Source of the DNA: Tricholoma matsutake
Taxonomy: Eukaryota; Basidiomycota; Agaricomycetes; Agaricales; Tricholomataceae
Assembly (NCBI GenBank): GCA_026075535.2
Contig: AP026546.1
Span: 3,906,001 to 3,970,000, forward strand
Reading direction: 5' to 3'
Length of the DNA: 64,000 bases
Position numbers and translations under genes: made by a program. Below are positions 10,900 through 22,708 of this stretch, piece after piece (position 1 is the stretch's first letter; the number at the start of each line of letters is the position of its first letter). The notes under the pieces were generated by a model. That model did no database searches. It was not told where the DNA came from and saw nothing but the letters and a program-made list of their open reading frames with translations.

Positions 10900-13339
10900 A
10901 CCAACACTTATATTCCTGATGGATATGTTGTTATCTGAGGTGACAATGGGCAGTACTATCTAGTGCCCCATTTTATGATTCCAGCTACCCACCAGGCAAT
11001 GGAGGCCTATTGCAAGAAGGTTGAATTCAATGTACACATGGCACATGGGGGGGTAAGATTTCCTTCTTTTCAAAGTCTTGTTGCTACCAGTCTAGCCGTT
11101 CTTGGCCTGATGCCATCCTTGGGCCGATGTCGTCCTGTTGGCCGATGCCATGTCTTGGCTAATGCCGTGTCTTGGCTGATGCTGTGTCTTGTTTGGCTTG
11201 TCTATCCTCTCACTGATGATTTTGCAGTCTGGAAACATGACTGATACACCATACTACTACGCATTGGCCTGCAACCAGCTAATGCTACCTGCTGATCCAG
11301 TAAGTGCCTTGTCCTCATTTGTATGACTGTTAGTTCATCCTGTTGCAGAAATTGACAGACAGGGAGCTGTTGAGCTGCCATGCTGAAGTGAAAGCTCTGC
11401 AAAACAACCTTGGCACCTCATACAATGTGCTATTATATAAAACATAGAGTCTGATCTGCAATAGCCTGCAACGATGACCATAAGGGACCCCAATGATAAT
11501 AGGCCAGTATGTCTGACTGCAGTACGCTGCAGCATACAGATGGAAAAGAGAAAAAATGACAAGAGGGTGCGCCCTTCTCATCCTCATTTATGTCCAATTC
11601 AGGAGTTTTGTCAACAGGATGGTGGAAAGGCAGTAGGACATTTGTGGCACTCAATAGCATTTTATTAACTTAGTCATGGTAAACAGGCCTGTCTGCATAC
11701 ATGCTCCAGGTGCGGGTCATTCTCGACGCAAGAACGACCATGCGAAAAACAGTTGCCTACACTGTAATTGTGTAGAGACATGCCCTGGAAACCCTTTACT
11801 TCAAGATCAGAATAGCAGAGGAAATAGCAGGGGACAGTTATCTTCTGCACCAACTCCTTTGAGAGCCAACAGCGAGGTCGCCATTCCCCGGGATGGTATT
11901 TGTATACTGGCCACCAAGCTCCACGTTCTCCTGGTTCTCCCTCCATATTTTGACAAACCCAAGAAGATCAGCGAAGACAAGGTGTACAACGTTCAGGTGC
12001 AATTCAAGCAGCTGACACCCAAGATGAGAGAGGTGTACAACTGCAACTTTCTGGGATTCTTGGAGACAGCTTATTGGTCAAAAGGAAGGCTGCAGATGCA
12101 TGCAATGGTGCGTCATGCAACTAGATCATTTATTTAATAATATTGACAAGTCGTTAAAAGGTGATGCTGTTATACCTCATTGTCAAAGGAGATTCAATCG
12201 GAAAGGGACACTATGAGTCTGACATGACTGCCAAAATCATTTTCTTTGCACAATTTGAGAACATGCTCGGGTCCCCTGACAGCTTCCAGGACATCAACAT
12301 CATGTTGGGCAACATTGGGAAGATGAGGTACGAGGAGATGTACGTGATACGTGGACATACCTCTACTTCAATTAACGTATGTTTCCAGGAGCAAGGCGGA
12401 CTGTCCATTCTTAAACTATGGTATAGCTTGCAAGAATTAGAAAAAGACAAAGCTATCTGGCCCTCTGTCGCAGAGATTCACTGGGCAGATGAAAAGTTAT
12501 CTCTCGAGAGTGACCTCAAATATATAGCACGAGCGATAACATAGACAGCGCGGCCTCAAGTTACAAGTGAAGCACCTATGGATGGTCAGAAATACATAGC
12601 AAAGAGGTCGGTACTCTTCAGTGAGGCAAACATTTCTGATCGGATGAGACATTATAGGACATACTTGTCCGATTCACAGCATGTCTGCTCTTTCCAGCTG
12701 GGTGTGCAGTTGCCTGCCCCACCGCTGACAAAATGGTATTACCAGGAGCACAGCTCTTTGATATTGACTGCTGGGGAGCTGAAGGTGATAAGACGTGATG
12801 CAAAGACAGTTGTGATGAGGATGTTGTGCAAGCCCCAGCATATTGGAACTGATGACCCCAGACACACTAAAGATATCCAGACAATGGAGCTTCACATGCT
12901 GCCTCCTCTGGCACATTTATCAGGGTTGTAAGAGCATCTATTTTCATAACTTGGGACATGCTGATTGATGCATTGACTATCTGGACCTGATGAGAAAATA
13001 TCTCTGGATGCCAATATGAACATCGCTGCACACGGACAAGATCAAGGACTGACAGAGTTGGACAACTTTTGTCTCACATCTCTGCAGACTTTGATCAAGC
13101 TGGAGAAGCATAGACAGATGGGACCACTGGCTATTGAAATGCTCACCTGGGTGGATGTGGGCCTGTTCAGAGACTCACAGGGCCAGCTTTGCTACTGGGT
13201 TAATGAGGTCATGCACCCACCTTGGTGTGCACAGATGCTGCACATGGACAATAACAATGGGGAATTGGAGCGTACTGCAGTTAGTGTTAAGGAGAGCCTG
13301 GTCACTGCACACCTTAACCATAGAAATATGTATCCATGA
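10900..13339 (+). CDS. Unrecognised multi-exon gene, probably decayed
   Basis: Successive plus-strand blocks look like exons of one gene. The first is about 10963-11080. A small block at 11239-11300 (MTDTPYYYALACNQL) is followed by a GTAAGT donor and resumes after a TTGCAG acceptor with KLTDRELLSCHAEVKALQNN. Further blocks are 11676-12137, 12161-12544, 12578-12931 and 13016-13339. The last contains TWVDVGLFRDSQGQL and YWVNEVMHPPWC. I do not recognise the family; the final block recalls the C-terminus of mushroom hypothetical proteins. Stops separate several blocks, so it may be a pseudogene or the introns may be misread. It carries a TTGGC-rich insert near 11100-11180. Confidence 0.35.
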
Positions 13340-13449
13340 TCATATTATCTTATCAAGTGGTGCTGTTCAAGTGCTGATGTGCTCACTACACTCAGATATT
13401 AAGACCACATTGGGAACTCATATATCATGACATATATTATCTAGGTTGG

Positions 13450-14620
13450 TCATGTTGGAACCTGTATGCCTTGCTCATGCAACAATTTTAGCAGCTTCTG
13501 TTCCCTCTCTGCAGCTTCCTTCAACCTCTGCTCCCTCTCTGTAGCATCCTGTAGTTGCATCTCGGCTTCCTTCAACCTCTTCTCCCTCTCTGTAGCCTTA
13601 TGCATTTGATCACCATTTGTCTGCATATCCATAACCTATAAAAGCTATATAGCAATCCCTAGAGGTTAAAGGATAAAAATCACCCTTTTCTGAAAGTTAC
13701 ATAGTCCAACCATCTGAAATTCGAAAGTCAACATGAATTCTGAGAACCCAACAGAAGGTTGCTTTACTGGTTGGGCAATTATGTAAATGTCAGGTGGAAT
13801 CTCTACTAGAAGCTGGATATCTCGACAACAATCCTGCAACAATTGGACATTTTTTTGGGTTACAGTCGAGGCAATGCCAAAACCACTAGATACATACTAT
13901 CAAATTGAAGGAGGTGGCAGTATAAGGTGAACCCTTTTGATTGCCGCTGCCCACTGGCAGTTGCCCTCTATATCTTTTCTGACATTGTCTTTCATCTCTG
14001 CATTCTCCTTTTCTTTGCGCTTCTCCTCCTGCTTCTTCAGTTTCTGGATCTTCTTCTTCTTGTGAGTTCTAATTTGGTCAGCAGCTTGTTGTTCTTCTTG
14101 GTGCCCCTTCCCGTCTACACAGAATACCCATTTTCTATGCACCATGACCATGAAACTTCTACAGAAAGGGCCTAGTACAAATACCTTAGATATGAATAAT
14201 AATAAAGGATAAATCTGCACTCACAATGAAGCCGTCCAGTTTCATGTTCCTCTGCCATCTTCTTCAAGCAGTCCTGGCGATTGACTGTGAACAATGCATA
14301 TAAAATTAAGCAGAAACAAACCTTTGAGTAGATTTTTTTCCTGCAAGGGCATGCCAAAATGTAGAACAAACCCTCATTGTTATAACAAATCTGTATTTTG
14401 ATCATTACAATAACCATCACTGTATGGAGAAAAGGGATACTTACTGGGCAGTCTGCATGAGCAACCCAGTCACTCTCATCCTTTTTATCTGCTTTTACAT
14501 GTCGATATAGCAGAGAACCATCTATATTGTACATCTTGAGGGACTTGCAAACAGCCTGAAAGACGTAGACATCACCAGAGCTTTGTCACTGTAGCAGTAG
14601 TACTACAACTTACCCTGTAC
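13450..14620 (-). CDS. Small multi-exon gene with Lys/Glu-rich coiled coil
   Basis: Reading leftward: an exon near 14534-14445 (MYNIDGSLLYRHV, ends HADCP before a GTAAGT donor), a short exon near 14285-14230 (QDCLKKMAEEHETG, followed by a GTGAGT donor), an exon near 14160-13900 (VMVHRKWVFCVDGKG then a KKKKIQKLKKQEEKRKEK helix), and a coiled-coil segment at 13632-13450 (repeats of EREQRLKEA). The clean donors support real splicing. I know no function. The EREKRLKEA repeat is encoded by a ~66-bp DNA repeat. Confidence 0.4.
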
Positions 14621-16404
14621 AATCTGGGTCGGTTGTCTGTTGAAAAGGTCAGGCAGTGTGGTCGGAGGTGTAAATGATCTGGGTTTGGAATGATATTAGC
14701 AAAGTATTTGGACATCTATGCAGTAGGGTAATCTGTACAATAGTACAATGAGCACAAAGTCGCTGAGTTTGGTTGTGGAGACTGAAAATGATAATGATGT
14801 AATCTAATTCGATTGTGATTTCATGAAACCACCACCACCGACAGTTTGGTTGTTGGTTGATAGGCTCGACTGACACCCTCAGTCTTACTTGCATCAGTTT
14901 CTGGTCGATAGGCTTGACTGGGAGCCTCTATAGCTTGATTGAGCACTGGAGGTAAGGTGGCTGTTGGTCGATAGGCTCGACCGACTTTGGTTTCAGTTGC
15001 ATGAACATCCCTTCCTCCTTGGCACTCGCTTATCCTGCCTGAGGCTACCGGTAGAGATGGATTGGTAGCGTAAGAGTACTCTGGATGAGCTCGATCTGGC
15101 AGACAAATAATTATCCCACTCCCTCGATGATGCCCAACTGTCTGAATAGGTTCGAGGGAGCTTAATGCAGTGTGGGACATGCTGGCTGTAGATTGGAGAA
15201 AGTCAAGCCCACCTATCATGGATATACTCCCACCTCACCCAAACGAATGACCCGAGGGTTCTCCTCCCCAAGCAACAGTTCCATTCAAACTCTTATCCCA
15301 ATCACCTCCTAAACCCCGTTCCCTACTGTGACCACCATCCCCAATGATGGGAACAGCACTGCCACCACCCCCAACGAGACACGTGAATGGCAATGGTGCT
15401 GAAAAGTGCTTCCTACTCATAGGATGTGAAGGTATAGGTGAGGATGGGGTGGTGCATTTGGCTTTGGCGAGCCCCAAACTGGAGCCTAGCAGATGATGGG
15501 AGGCAAGGGAGAGCTGGATGGGGATGGAGTTGAAGAAGTGCATCCATGTGTAACTGTACCCGTAACCATACAAGAAAGGGTTCTGTGCAGCTGCTGGCTC
15601 GACGGGATCGGGATCTGGGCTGTGTAGGGTTGAAATGTCTGCGTAGAGGCCACATGAAGATTTGGGGTCGCAGGTCATGCTTGTCTAGAATGAATTGAGT
15701 GGGAGTCTTGTTGAGGTTCAGATTGTCATGGTCGTATCTCAGCCAAATCTTTGGCGATGTTGGTGTTTGTGTCCATGGTGAACTCTGCGAAAGGCAGCAC
15801 ATACCACCATATTCCCCCAGCAGTAGCAATTTAGGAACTTAGATAAGGTGTTGCTTTAAAGGGTGGGTTCCAATAGGAAACAGCTTGCCTGAAGTCCAAC
15901 GGATGCCCTCCACAACAGTACCCATCAATCGTTGGTTGAAAGAAGAGACTCAGACAACACGACACAGATAGATTAAACAACAAAGTCATGGGTTTCACAC
16001 ACCTTCACGTGCCTTCATGTCACGTGTATGCCTAGTGTATCCTGCATGGAATTCATGCTCTATACTCTCTCACCTGCAATGATGTACGCACTCACACCAC
16101 GCCTCTGGAAAGGTGATGATTAGCTGAGAAAGAAAGAGCCATTGTGCACCGCGCTCCTTGAGAAATCAAATCTTTGAGAGTCACGGCGTGTGGGACAAGA
16201 TGGGGGAGCGATGGCTGCTTTGGTCAAATGTTTAACTGAAAATTTGTTGACAGATGATAGCTGGGTGAGCTCAAGTATGCAGGGATACATGATCGTGTCT
16301 GATGTTGCAAACAGATTCAGTGTATCCAAGACTGGATAGTTTATTGTACAGGGCTGACCGCAGAAGGTCTCACTAACCGTGAAATCGTAACCAAATTTGT
16401 ACAG
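14621..16404 (-). other. Two Pro/Ser-rich minus-strand ORFs of unknown type
   Basis: Open frames at 15219-14821 (133 codons) and 15678-15235 / 15829-15413 (two overlapping frames) have coding-like length but no known motif. The first carries three copies of a YR(P)ET/YQPTT-like block, encoded by a repeated GGTCGATAGGCTCGAC motif at 14857, 14910 and 14970. From 15830 to 16404 I see nothing. Confidence 0.2.
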
Positions 16405-16701
16405 GTGCAATTCCTAATGATCAGTGAGGGTGAATCCCAGGCTCTCGAGTCTCTATCCCATTTCCAGATGCAGGTTTTGTTTGGCCAGATGCATCAGGTC
16501 AGAGTACTAGATTGTTTGCAAAGTGGAATGGAGGATTTTGATTCAGATGGGGAGAGTGAAGACGAGGAGGCAGGGTATGATGGTGAATCCTATGACAAAT
16601 CTGATGATAAATTCATTGTTGAATCCGATTATGAATTCTGTGATGAACCAGACAATGAAACGGACAAGGGTAAGGGTATGAGATTTGACACCCAGGGGTA
16701 A
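16405..16701 (+). CDS. Acidic hypothetical ORF
   Basis: Ninety-eight codons with a strongly acidic second half (residues ~45-90: DSDGESEDEEAGYDGES and following Asp/Glu-rich sequence). It resembles the acidic tails of mushroom repeat-encoded proteins but has no diagnostic domain. It ends just before a fold-back repeat begins and may be a truncated exon. Confidence 0.25.
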   Translation: MQFLMISEGESQALESLSHFQMQVLFGQMHQVRVLDCLQSGMEDFDSDGESEDEEAGYDGESYDKSDDKFIVESDYEFCDEPDNETDKGKGMRFDTQG

Positions 16702-16721
16702 CCCCTGCCTTGCCCTAACTG

Positions 16722-18156
16722 CCGGGACTTCAGAGTAAGAATATGACAGTCTTCACAAGAAAAACAAGAGTGGATCCATAGTAGTCATTGAAACTGGAGG
16801 AGATAATGAGAAACAGCTTGCTGAGCAAGGATAAACTGACTTCCCACATAGTCAGACATAACCAAAGCTGATAATCTCCCCCAGCAGATATCATCCACTA
16901 ACAACCAGAGGCAAATTCAACAAAGTAAACTAGCGTTGTTGCAGAGTAGAAAAAAATGAGGGGAAAGGATAGCCTCTGGAAAGCTAGCCATGAGTTGCCT
17001 GGTGCCGAAGGGGATGGATAACATCTTGTAGATGTAGTCCCAAACTCAACGCATATCAGCGTGAGGCTTGCATATACTGGAAATGGCAGAACTACCATGA
17101 TGTTCTACTTGTGGTGCTCAATGCTCAATGGTGTGAGGGGTTTGAGCATACTGTAATTGCCAAGGGTAAGAATACCACACAATTATCACAAGAAACACAA
17201 AACCTGCCTGTCGCCAAAGGCACCTTGTAGACATAGGTCCCAAGCTCAGCACATGTCTGCATGAGATTTGCAAACTGTTACATCGTCACGACAAGCAGGA
17301 CTTCATCATGCTTGCATGAACTTGAGGTGGAATAATTGTGTTCTGGTGCTCAATGCTCAATGGCGTGAGGGGTTTGAACGTACTGTAACTGCTGAGGGCA
17401 AGAATACCACACAATTATCACAAGAATGAAGAGTTGCCTGGTGCCAAAGGGGATGGATAACATCTTGTAGATGTAGTCCCAAACTCAACACATATCAGTG
17501 TGACGCTTGCATATACTAGAAATGGCAGAACTACTGTGACGTTCTCCTTGTGGTGCTCTATGCTCAATGGTGTGAGGGGTTTGAGCATACTGTAACTGCT
17601 GAGGGTAAGAATACCACACAATTATCACAAGAGAAACAGAAGCTGCCTGTCACCAAAGGGTCTCAATAACATCCTGTAGTAGAGGCAGGTCCCAAGCTCA
17701 ATGCATATCCACATGAGATTTTCAAACTGCTACATCGTCACGACAAGCAGGACTTCATCATGCTTGCATGAACTTCAGGTGGAAAAATTGTGTTTTGGTG
17801 CTCAATGCTCAACGGCATGAGGAGTTTGAACTTTGAAGGAGTTGTGGACAAAACTATACAAATTTGCCAAAGTCTTTAGGGCTGGTTAGACATTGGATAC
17901 GCTCATCAACATCACTCATCAGTGATCATCAATCATCAATTATCCCTCAACAGGGTCATGGTGTTCAACAATCTGGCAATGGCTGTCACAACTCCTTCAA
18001 ACTCCTCACGTCGTTGAGCATTGAGCACCACAAGGAGAACGTCATGGTAGTTCTGCCATTTCCAGTATATACAAGCCTCATGCTGATATGTGTTGAGTTT
18101 GGGACCTACATCTACAACATGTTATCCATCCCCTTTGGCGCCAGGCAACTCTTCAT
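16722..18156. repeat. Fold-back A/B-module repeat, copy 1 (right arm truncated)
   Basis: A left arm (16722-17840) contains alternating ~250-bp modules. Each has the core GGTGCTCAATGCTCAATGG, then TTTGAAC..TACTGTAA, AAGAATACCACACAATTATC and a GTCCCAAACTCAA block. Module B has GGTGCCAAAGGGGATGG (near 17440); module A has a GCCAAAGG..GTAGA..GCAGGTCCC variant (near 17220 and 17660). A unique centre (about 17840-17990) is followed by the start of the same sequence in reverse orientation (17990-18156). There it stops abruptly against a Tnp2 transposase frame. The same centre and arms recur at 34.6-36.1 kb. Confidence 0.8.
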
Positions 18157-19068
18157 GCACCAGCAAACTGAGCAAAAGTATTCCTGGCTATGGGCTGAAA
18201 AACCCCCAACTTTGTGGGCCACTGGGAGGTCACAGATGATGAGGATGAGCATGCAAAAAACCAATTGTCCTAAAGTATACATACAGGTGCATGTGAAATG
18301 CACCCCATTCCAGAATTCAAGCAAAGTGTCGACAATAGATGTCAGGTATGGGTTGATCTGATCAACGTTAGGCTCATTTGGGCCAGGGATGATGCCTGCG
18401 ACAAACATATTTTCAGGATTATAGCATTCTTCAATTGGGAGATTGACGCAGACTAGCGCTAGGACTCCAGTGGAGATCTTCTTCCCTGCTTGCTTATTGC
18501 CCAGTGGGTTGAAAAAATTGAAGCCAAGGGAAAAGAGGTATCGGCCAGCATCTTCTCCACCAGTGTGGCTAAAATGTGTTGCCCCATCTGGACCTTTGAA
18601 ATTTTGAATGACTGAGCCTTGAAAGATATCCCTCAACATCCCATCTGGTGACTGAGCCATTCTGTCCCATGCCTTATCCATCTTTTCCTCATACCCAGTG
18701 TGAGCCAGTAATCCCAACATCCAATCTTTGAAGTCAAATGTGATGTAAGTCTTGATTGGGATGTTGATACAAATATCCTGGACAGTTTTGGGGCGAAGAA
18801 GCAGTTCACCACAATGTGAGCTATACCGGCAAAAATTGCACCTCTCCTGATAGACTGGGATGAGTGTTTCACCATCATACGTAGGTTTATATGTGGCATG
18901 ACATTTAGGGTAGACTGCATGTACTGTAGCTTTTGCTTTGAGGTTGAATGTCTCTGTGACTGCACAAAGATCTTGAGGGAACCCACTGAGGATGGCTTGG
19001 AAGTATGCTGAGAATGGATTGTCCCCAAAAGCTGCAAAAAGGGTGGTCTGTACAATGTAATAGCACAT
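18157..19068 (-). pseudogene. Tnp2-type (CACTA/EnSpm) transposase, truncated
   Basis: A ~300-residue frame has the Tnp2 landmarks in order: a CNFCRYSS cysteine pair, FKDWMLGLLAHTGYEEKMD, FNFFNPLGNKQAGKK, ISTGVLALVCVNLP, ENMFVAGIIPGPNEPNVDQI and a HKVGGFSAHSQEYFCSVCWC end. The family is the DDE transposase of CACTA elements. The catalytic frame stops at 18157, where the fold-back repeat begins, so the last ~15 codons of the open frame come from that repeat. The N-terminal part is missing or split beyond 19070. No terminal inverted repeat of the original element was found. Confidence 0.8.
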
Positions 19069-19435
19069 GGAGAATAACCAGTAACATCCATGTCATGGGA
19101 CTCCAAGTATTATGTGGCATATGACAACCATGAGAGCAGCTAACTGTACAATGTGTTTCCCTGAACTGAACACGCCTTGGAAATGGTGACCTAAAAGCAT
19201 GGACAAGTTATGAGTTGCTCAAACTGACCAAAAGCCCTTGATAATATACCTGAGTGGTACTCCTTTACACCCTTTACCATGTCGGTCTGACATTGAGCCT
19301 TACGCCCATCTAAAGCTGCCTTCCAGGGCAACTCAATAGTCCTGATGAGCTCAAAAAAGCTGTTTAGTTCTTGCACCATCTCATCTCGCAATGTCATGAC
19401 TGAATAAACCTTGGACCGGCAGCTGATCATCATCA
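19069..19435 (-). other. Short unassigned block between Tnp2 and USP7-like fragments
   Basis: An open frame of 81 codons (19436-19191) starts in the continuation of the USP7-like sequence and shows no further motif. The rest looks non-coding. The true junction between the two pseudogenes was not located. Confidence 0.25.
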
Positions 19436-19439
19436 ACTT

Positions 19440-20430
19440 GCTTTGTAACTTGGTGCCTGATGCCCCTCTCGTTCTTGTTTCTTTGCCTCTATTTGAAGCT
19501 GTTCCTCGTCAAGCCTTTGCTCTGCAAAAAAAAAGATTAATTATGGTGGTCTTTTAAGAATGCATGGGCTTATGAGTATCTTCATCAGCAAATGGAGCCA
19601 GCACTTCCTTGACTGCCGACTTCCTGATGTATACTAGTATGTGGGCACTAGTGAAGCATTTCATTGTGGGGACTTGATTGGGCTGCAAAGGCCACAAAGG
19701 TGGCATCCCATTCAAGGCTTCACCACTGTAGTTCTCCAGAACTTCCTTGTCGGTGGCAGGCGTGACATGACCATCATCAAATTTCAGACATCTTGTCTCG
19801 TCATCAAGTTTGATTAGTGCAAAGGAATGGCTGCCGTGTAAATTGCCTGTGTGCATCAATCTCGAAAGGAAACTCATGGCGGTCATTAATCTTCACCATT
19901 GAATCATGCTGGATGTTGTATATGAAGCATTTGAGTTGCAGGTGAAGAACAGGAGGGAAAGACTCAAAAGTGATACCCTTCTTGGCATGTTGTGGACCAA
20001 AGTGCGAAGCTAGGTACTTGTTTTCCCCATTGAGTATCTCGACCACATCATAGTCCTTGAATGATTCATACAAGTTTTTCATTCCTTTCACGTTGAGTTG
20101 AATATCTGAAATACAATTAGAGGGTAATTTTGTGTGATAACTCTCAACCTGCCATTGAATTCCTCAGATCTGGATGATTCATAACCCGCATTGACACACT
20201 TTATGTAACTCTTCATTTTTCCAACGAATAGTTTGGCGATAGCACCCTCTACTTTGGTACCCTGCATGCAAAGGATTAAAGTGGACGATAACAAGACTTC
20301 AAAGTCACAAAGCTTCATCTTTGATTCCAACTTATCTTGCAGAATGCGATTAAACTCTCAGATGTCATGTTGAAGGAAGGAGTCCAGGGATTTCCATCCA
20401 AAAGATTCAGTCAGTTGGTTGTACCTGTCA
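19440..20430 (-). pseudogene. USP7/Ubp15-like ubiquitin carboxyl-terminal hydrolase fragment
   Basis: Blocks match the USP7 catalytic domain in order: FGWKSLDSFLQHDI then a stop and EFNRILQDKLESKMK (20420-20310); VEGAIAKLFVGKMKSYIKCV (near 20250); KGMKNLYESFKDYDVVEIL, FESFPPVLHLQLK and INDRHEFPFEID (20091-19860); then HTGNLHGSHSFALIK, LKFDDGHVTPATDKEVLE and AHILVYIRKSAVKEVLAPF (19860-19560); and a helical RLDEEQLQIEAKKQERE tail near 19500. The family removes ubiquitin from proteins. The catalytic His region is present (LHGSHSF), but I could not find the Cys box, and there is an in-frame stop, a frameshift near 19870 and a damaged donor (CT for GT) near 20305. It is a gene fragment, not a working enzyme. 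Confidence 0.82.
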
Positions 20431-21624
20431 TGACATGCTTAATTCCAGGAAGCTTTACCAAGCTGTACTACAATGTAACTCACCAACTGGTTGGTCCAAC
20501 ATCTCAAGATCGATAGAAATAATGAATTCATTGGCCAAGGTTACATATCATTAATCAAAGCCTATTACTAAATATCAGGATGGATACCGTGTCATATAGA
20601 GAATATATGTGCTCACATAGTTATAATGTACCTGCAAGGAGAATTCAACCCTCTGACCACCATTCTCATCAAATTTGTCTCAAGGAGGGAAACCACAAAA
20701 CAGCGCTCGATGTGACTTGGATGTTTAATCACACGGCATCAAAAAAGAACTGCCTCTTGAACTGTTTCTCCATCACATACAGTCAATATTTTCTTGTAGC
20801 CAGGGGATTGCTGACAGGAAGGACAATAAATGATATAGCCATTTGGGCAATATCGAATGGCTGCACCACAAAGTGACAACACAGTGTTAGAGTTGATAAG
20901 AATAATGGCTGTATTGGAGAGATAGCAGATCACTCAAGGGCTTTCCATGGTAACTCATTTCCCATGATACTAAAATCAAGAATATTGTAGTATAGGTTGA
21001 CAGCAACAAGAAGAGGGTTGAGAGCTTGCCTGGTGAAGGTGAAGCTCGATCTGAAACCAAATGCATTACTGCAAGTTAATTGTCAACCTGACTGCTATAA
21101 CTTGTTATGGATACAAACCTACACAACATCCTTTAAAGTGCTGAGATGCTTTTTGATAAAATAGCCATAGCATGTCAATAGTAAGACAGCATTTGAGAGT
21201 TTGTGAAATCGCAAAGAGCCCAGGATATATTTCGTGATCTATAAGACATGGGGTAAGATATAAATGGTGGGTGTTTGCAAAATAGAGTTAACAATTACTT
21301 GGATCGTGGTAGATTTCTTGCTCAAAAAATGAAGCATGCCATCAGAAGGACTAGAATGGGTCTGCAAATGGAAGACAAAATGTGGTTTGGGTGTAAGATG
21401 CGCGGTTATGGTTTCAACATTCCTCATGAGAGCATTGGTCTCCTTCCGGTCTGCAAGATCCGAGGATGGGTGTACAAGCAAGAGAAGTTGGTGGTCCTAT
21501 ACATCTCAGCCCTTGTTGGAAAAGAGTCGATGAAAACAATTGGACAGAAGTCACCTTCCCATGAAAGTAACCATGAGCCTGGCCCTCAAGAAGCACGATA
21601 GCTGTGTGGGAGTGTGGGCCCTCA
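20431..21624. other. No confident gene; possible exons of the minus-strand gene to the right
   Basis: Contains several 60-110 codon frames on both strands (for example 21596-21414 and 21481-21239 on the minus strand) with no motif I can name. They could be 3' exons of the Cys-rich gene starting near 22.7 kb. Confidence 0.25.
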
Positions 21625-22104
21625 TCAAAATATACCGAATATATAATTAGCAGGTCTGTATTTATCCTTGCATGGCTGGATGCAGCAGATCATGAAGGAA
21701 TAACATACTAAATTTGTTGGCCAGGGGAATTCACTGGGGTAGATAGAAGTACTTACCGGCAGCAAGAGTCCTGTTGACTTATAACATGGAGGACAAACAA
21801 ATTGATCCCTATCCAAATACCACTCCAGGAGGCATCCACTAATCTCCCCTTTGCTGAAGCATGAAGCAAACGATTTACAAACGGTGCATGTGCAAATATA
21901 CCCGCCCTGTTTGCAGAAGGTACACTGCTGATAACAAAATATCATTAGATATGAATCTTGCTCAGAAAATAAGTCTAATACATTTAACTTTTCAAGCGTG
22001 TTTCTTGCAGCAGCTAAAAGAGCAATGATCAATGACCAGAAAAACTTTAAAGACAACAGAAAGAATATGAGTGAGAAATGGTTGAAGCAGCGGCCTATAT
22101 CCAA
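21625..22104 (-). CDS. PHD-like Cys-rich exon
   Basis: The frame contains CTFCKQGGYICTCTVC, then CFSKGEISGC and FVCPPCYKSTGLLLP. The spacing C-x2-C-x7-C-x-C-x2-C ... C-x2-C resembles a PHD/treble-clef zinc finger. I recall similar exons in multi-copy mushroom proteins, but no function is certain. Upstream residues (a hydrophobic LLSLKFFWSLIIALLAA stretch) are probably intron read-through. A Ser-rich N-terminal exon may lie at 22708-22418. Confidence 0.4.
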   Translation of the reverse strand: MDIGRCFNHFSLIFFLLSLKFFWSLIIALLAAARNTLEKLNVLDLFSEQDSYLMIFCYQQCTFCKQGGYICTCTVCKSFASCFSKGEISGCLLEWYLDRDQFVCPPCYKSTGLLLPVSTSIYPSEFPWPTNLVCYSFMICCIQPCKDKYRPANYIFGIF

Positions 22105-22430
22105 TGATGGACAGAATGTGGTCAGGACAGTGACCTACATCCAGACTCTAGTCATTGAAGAATTATATTAAAAGGAGGCAAAACTGGATGAATATGATGC
22201 TCAAAGCAGCAGCCTACATCCAATCATGAACAGAATGTGGTCAAGGCAGTGGCCTATATCCAGATTCTAGTCATTGAAGAACTATATTAAAAGGAGATGA
22301 AACTGGACGAATGTGATGGTCAAGGCAGCAGCCTATATCCAATCATGGCGGTCAAGGCAGTGACCTATATTGTAGAAGAAATTACTTTAAAAGGAGATGA
22401 ACCAGATGAAGAGGCAATCAAAGTGATAGT
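22090..22430. repeat. Tandem repeat, ~100-118 bp period, about three copies
   Basis: Units recur at about 22171, 22290 and 22390. Each includes an AAAAGGAGATGAAACTGG variant, a GTCAAGGCAGTGGCC variant and a CCTATATCCAATCATG variant. It lies between the Ser-rich frame and the Cys-rich exon, so it may be an expanded intron. Confidence 0.7.
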
Positions 22431-22708
22431 ACACTAACAAACAATGTACTGCTTTGCGAATTGTCATCTGGAACTCGAGCTGATGATCTGAAAGAACTGC
22501 CCACAGCAGGCGAAGATCTGTTATGCAGCTGCCGAGAACTTGACATTGGAGTAGGGTGCCGCGAACCAGATAGCTTTGGGGGAATGTTTGAACTCGAGGA
22601 GGCTACACTGAGACTTCTACCACGTTGTTGCTGGGTGTGCAGATTGTAGCAGGGAACGGGAACTCGACTGGCTGAACCAATGGATGTTATGCTGGAATCC
22701 CTTGGCAT
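22418..22708 (-). CDS. Ser-rich hypothetical exon
   Basis: Ninety-six codons, rich in Ser/Arg/Pro (for example RGRSLSVASSSSNIPPKLSG). Low complexity and no domain. It could be the first exon of the Cys-rich gene at 21625-22104, which reads in the same direction. Confidence 0.25.
   Translation of the reverse strand: MPRDSSITSIGSASRVPVPCYNLHTQQQRGRSLSVASSSSNIPPKLSGSRHPTPMSSSRQLHNRSSPAVGSSFRSSARVPDDNSQSSTLFVSVLSL

Noticed and set aside
6064..13339. TET/JBP oxygenase expected beside a KDZ transposase
   Set aside because: I looked for an iron-binding H-x-D with a distal His and Arg in the plus-strand genes and saw no convincing set.
17864..18361. A 165-codon plus-strand open frame over the fold-back repeat and Tnp2
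   Set aside because: It crosses the junction between repeat and the real minus-strand Tnp2 frame and has no motif. The matching part at 35.4 kb reads differently.
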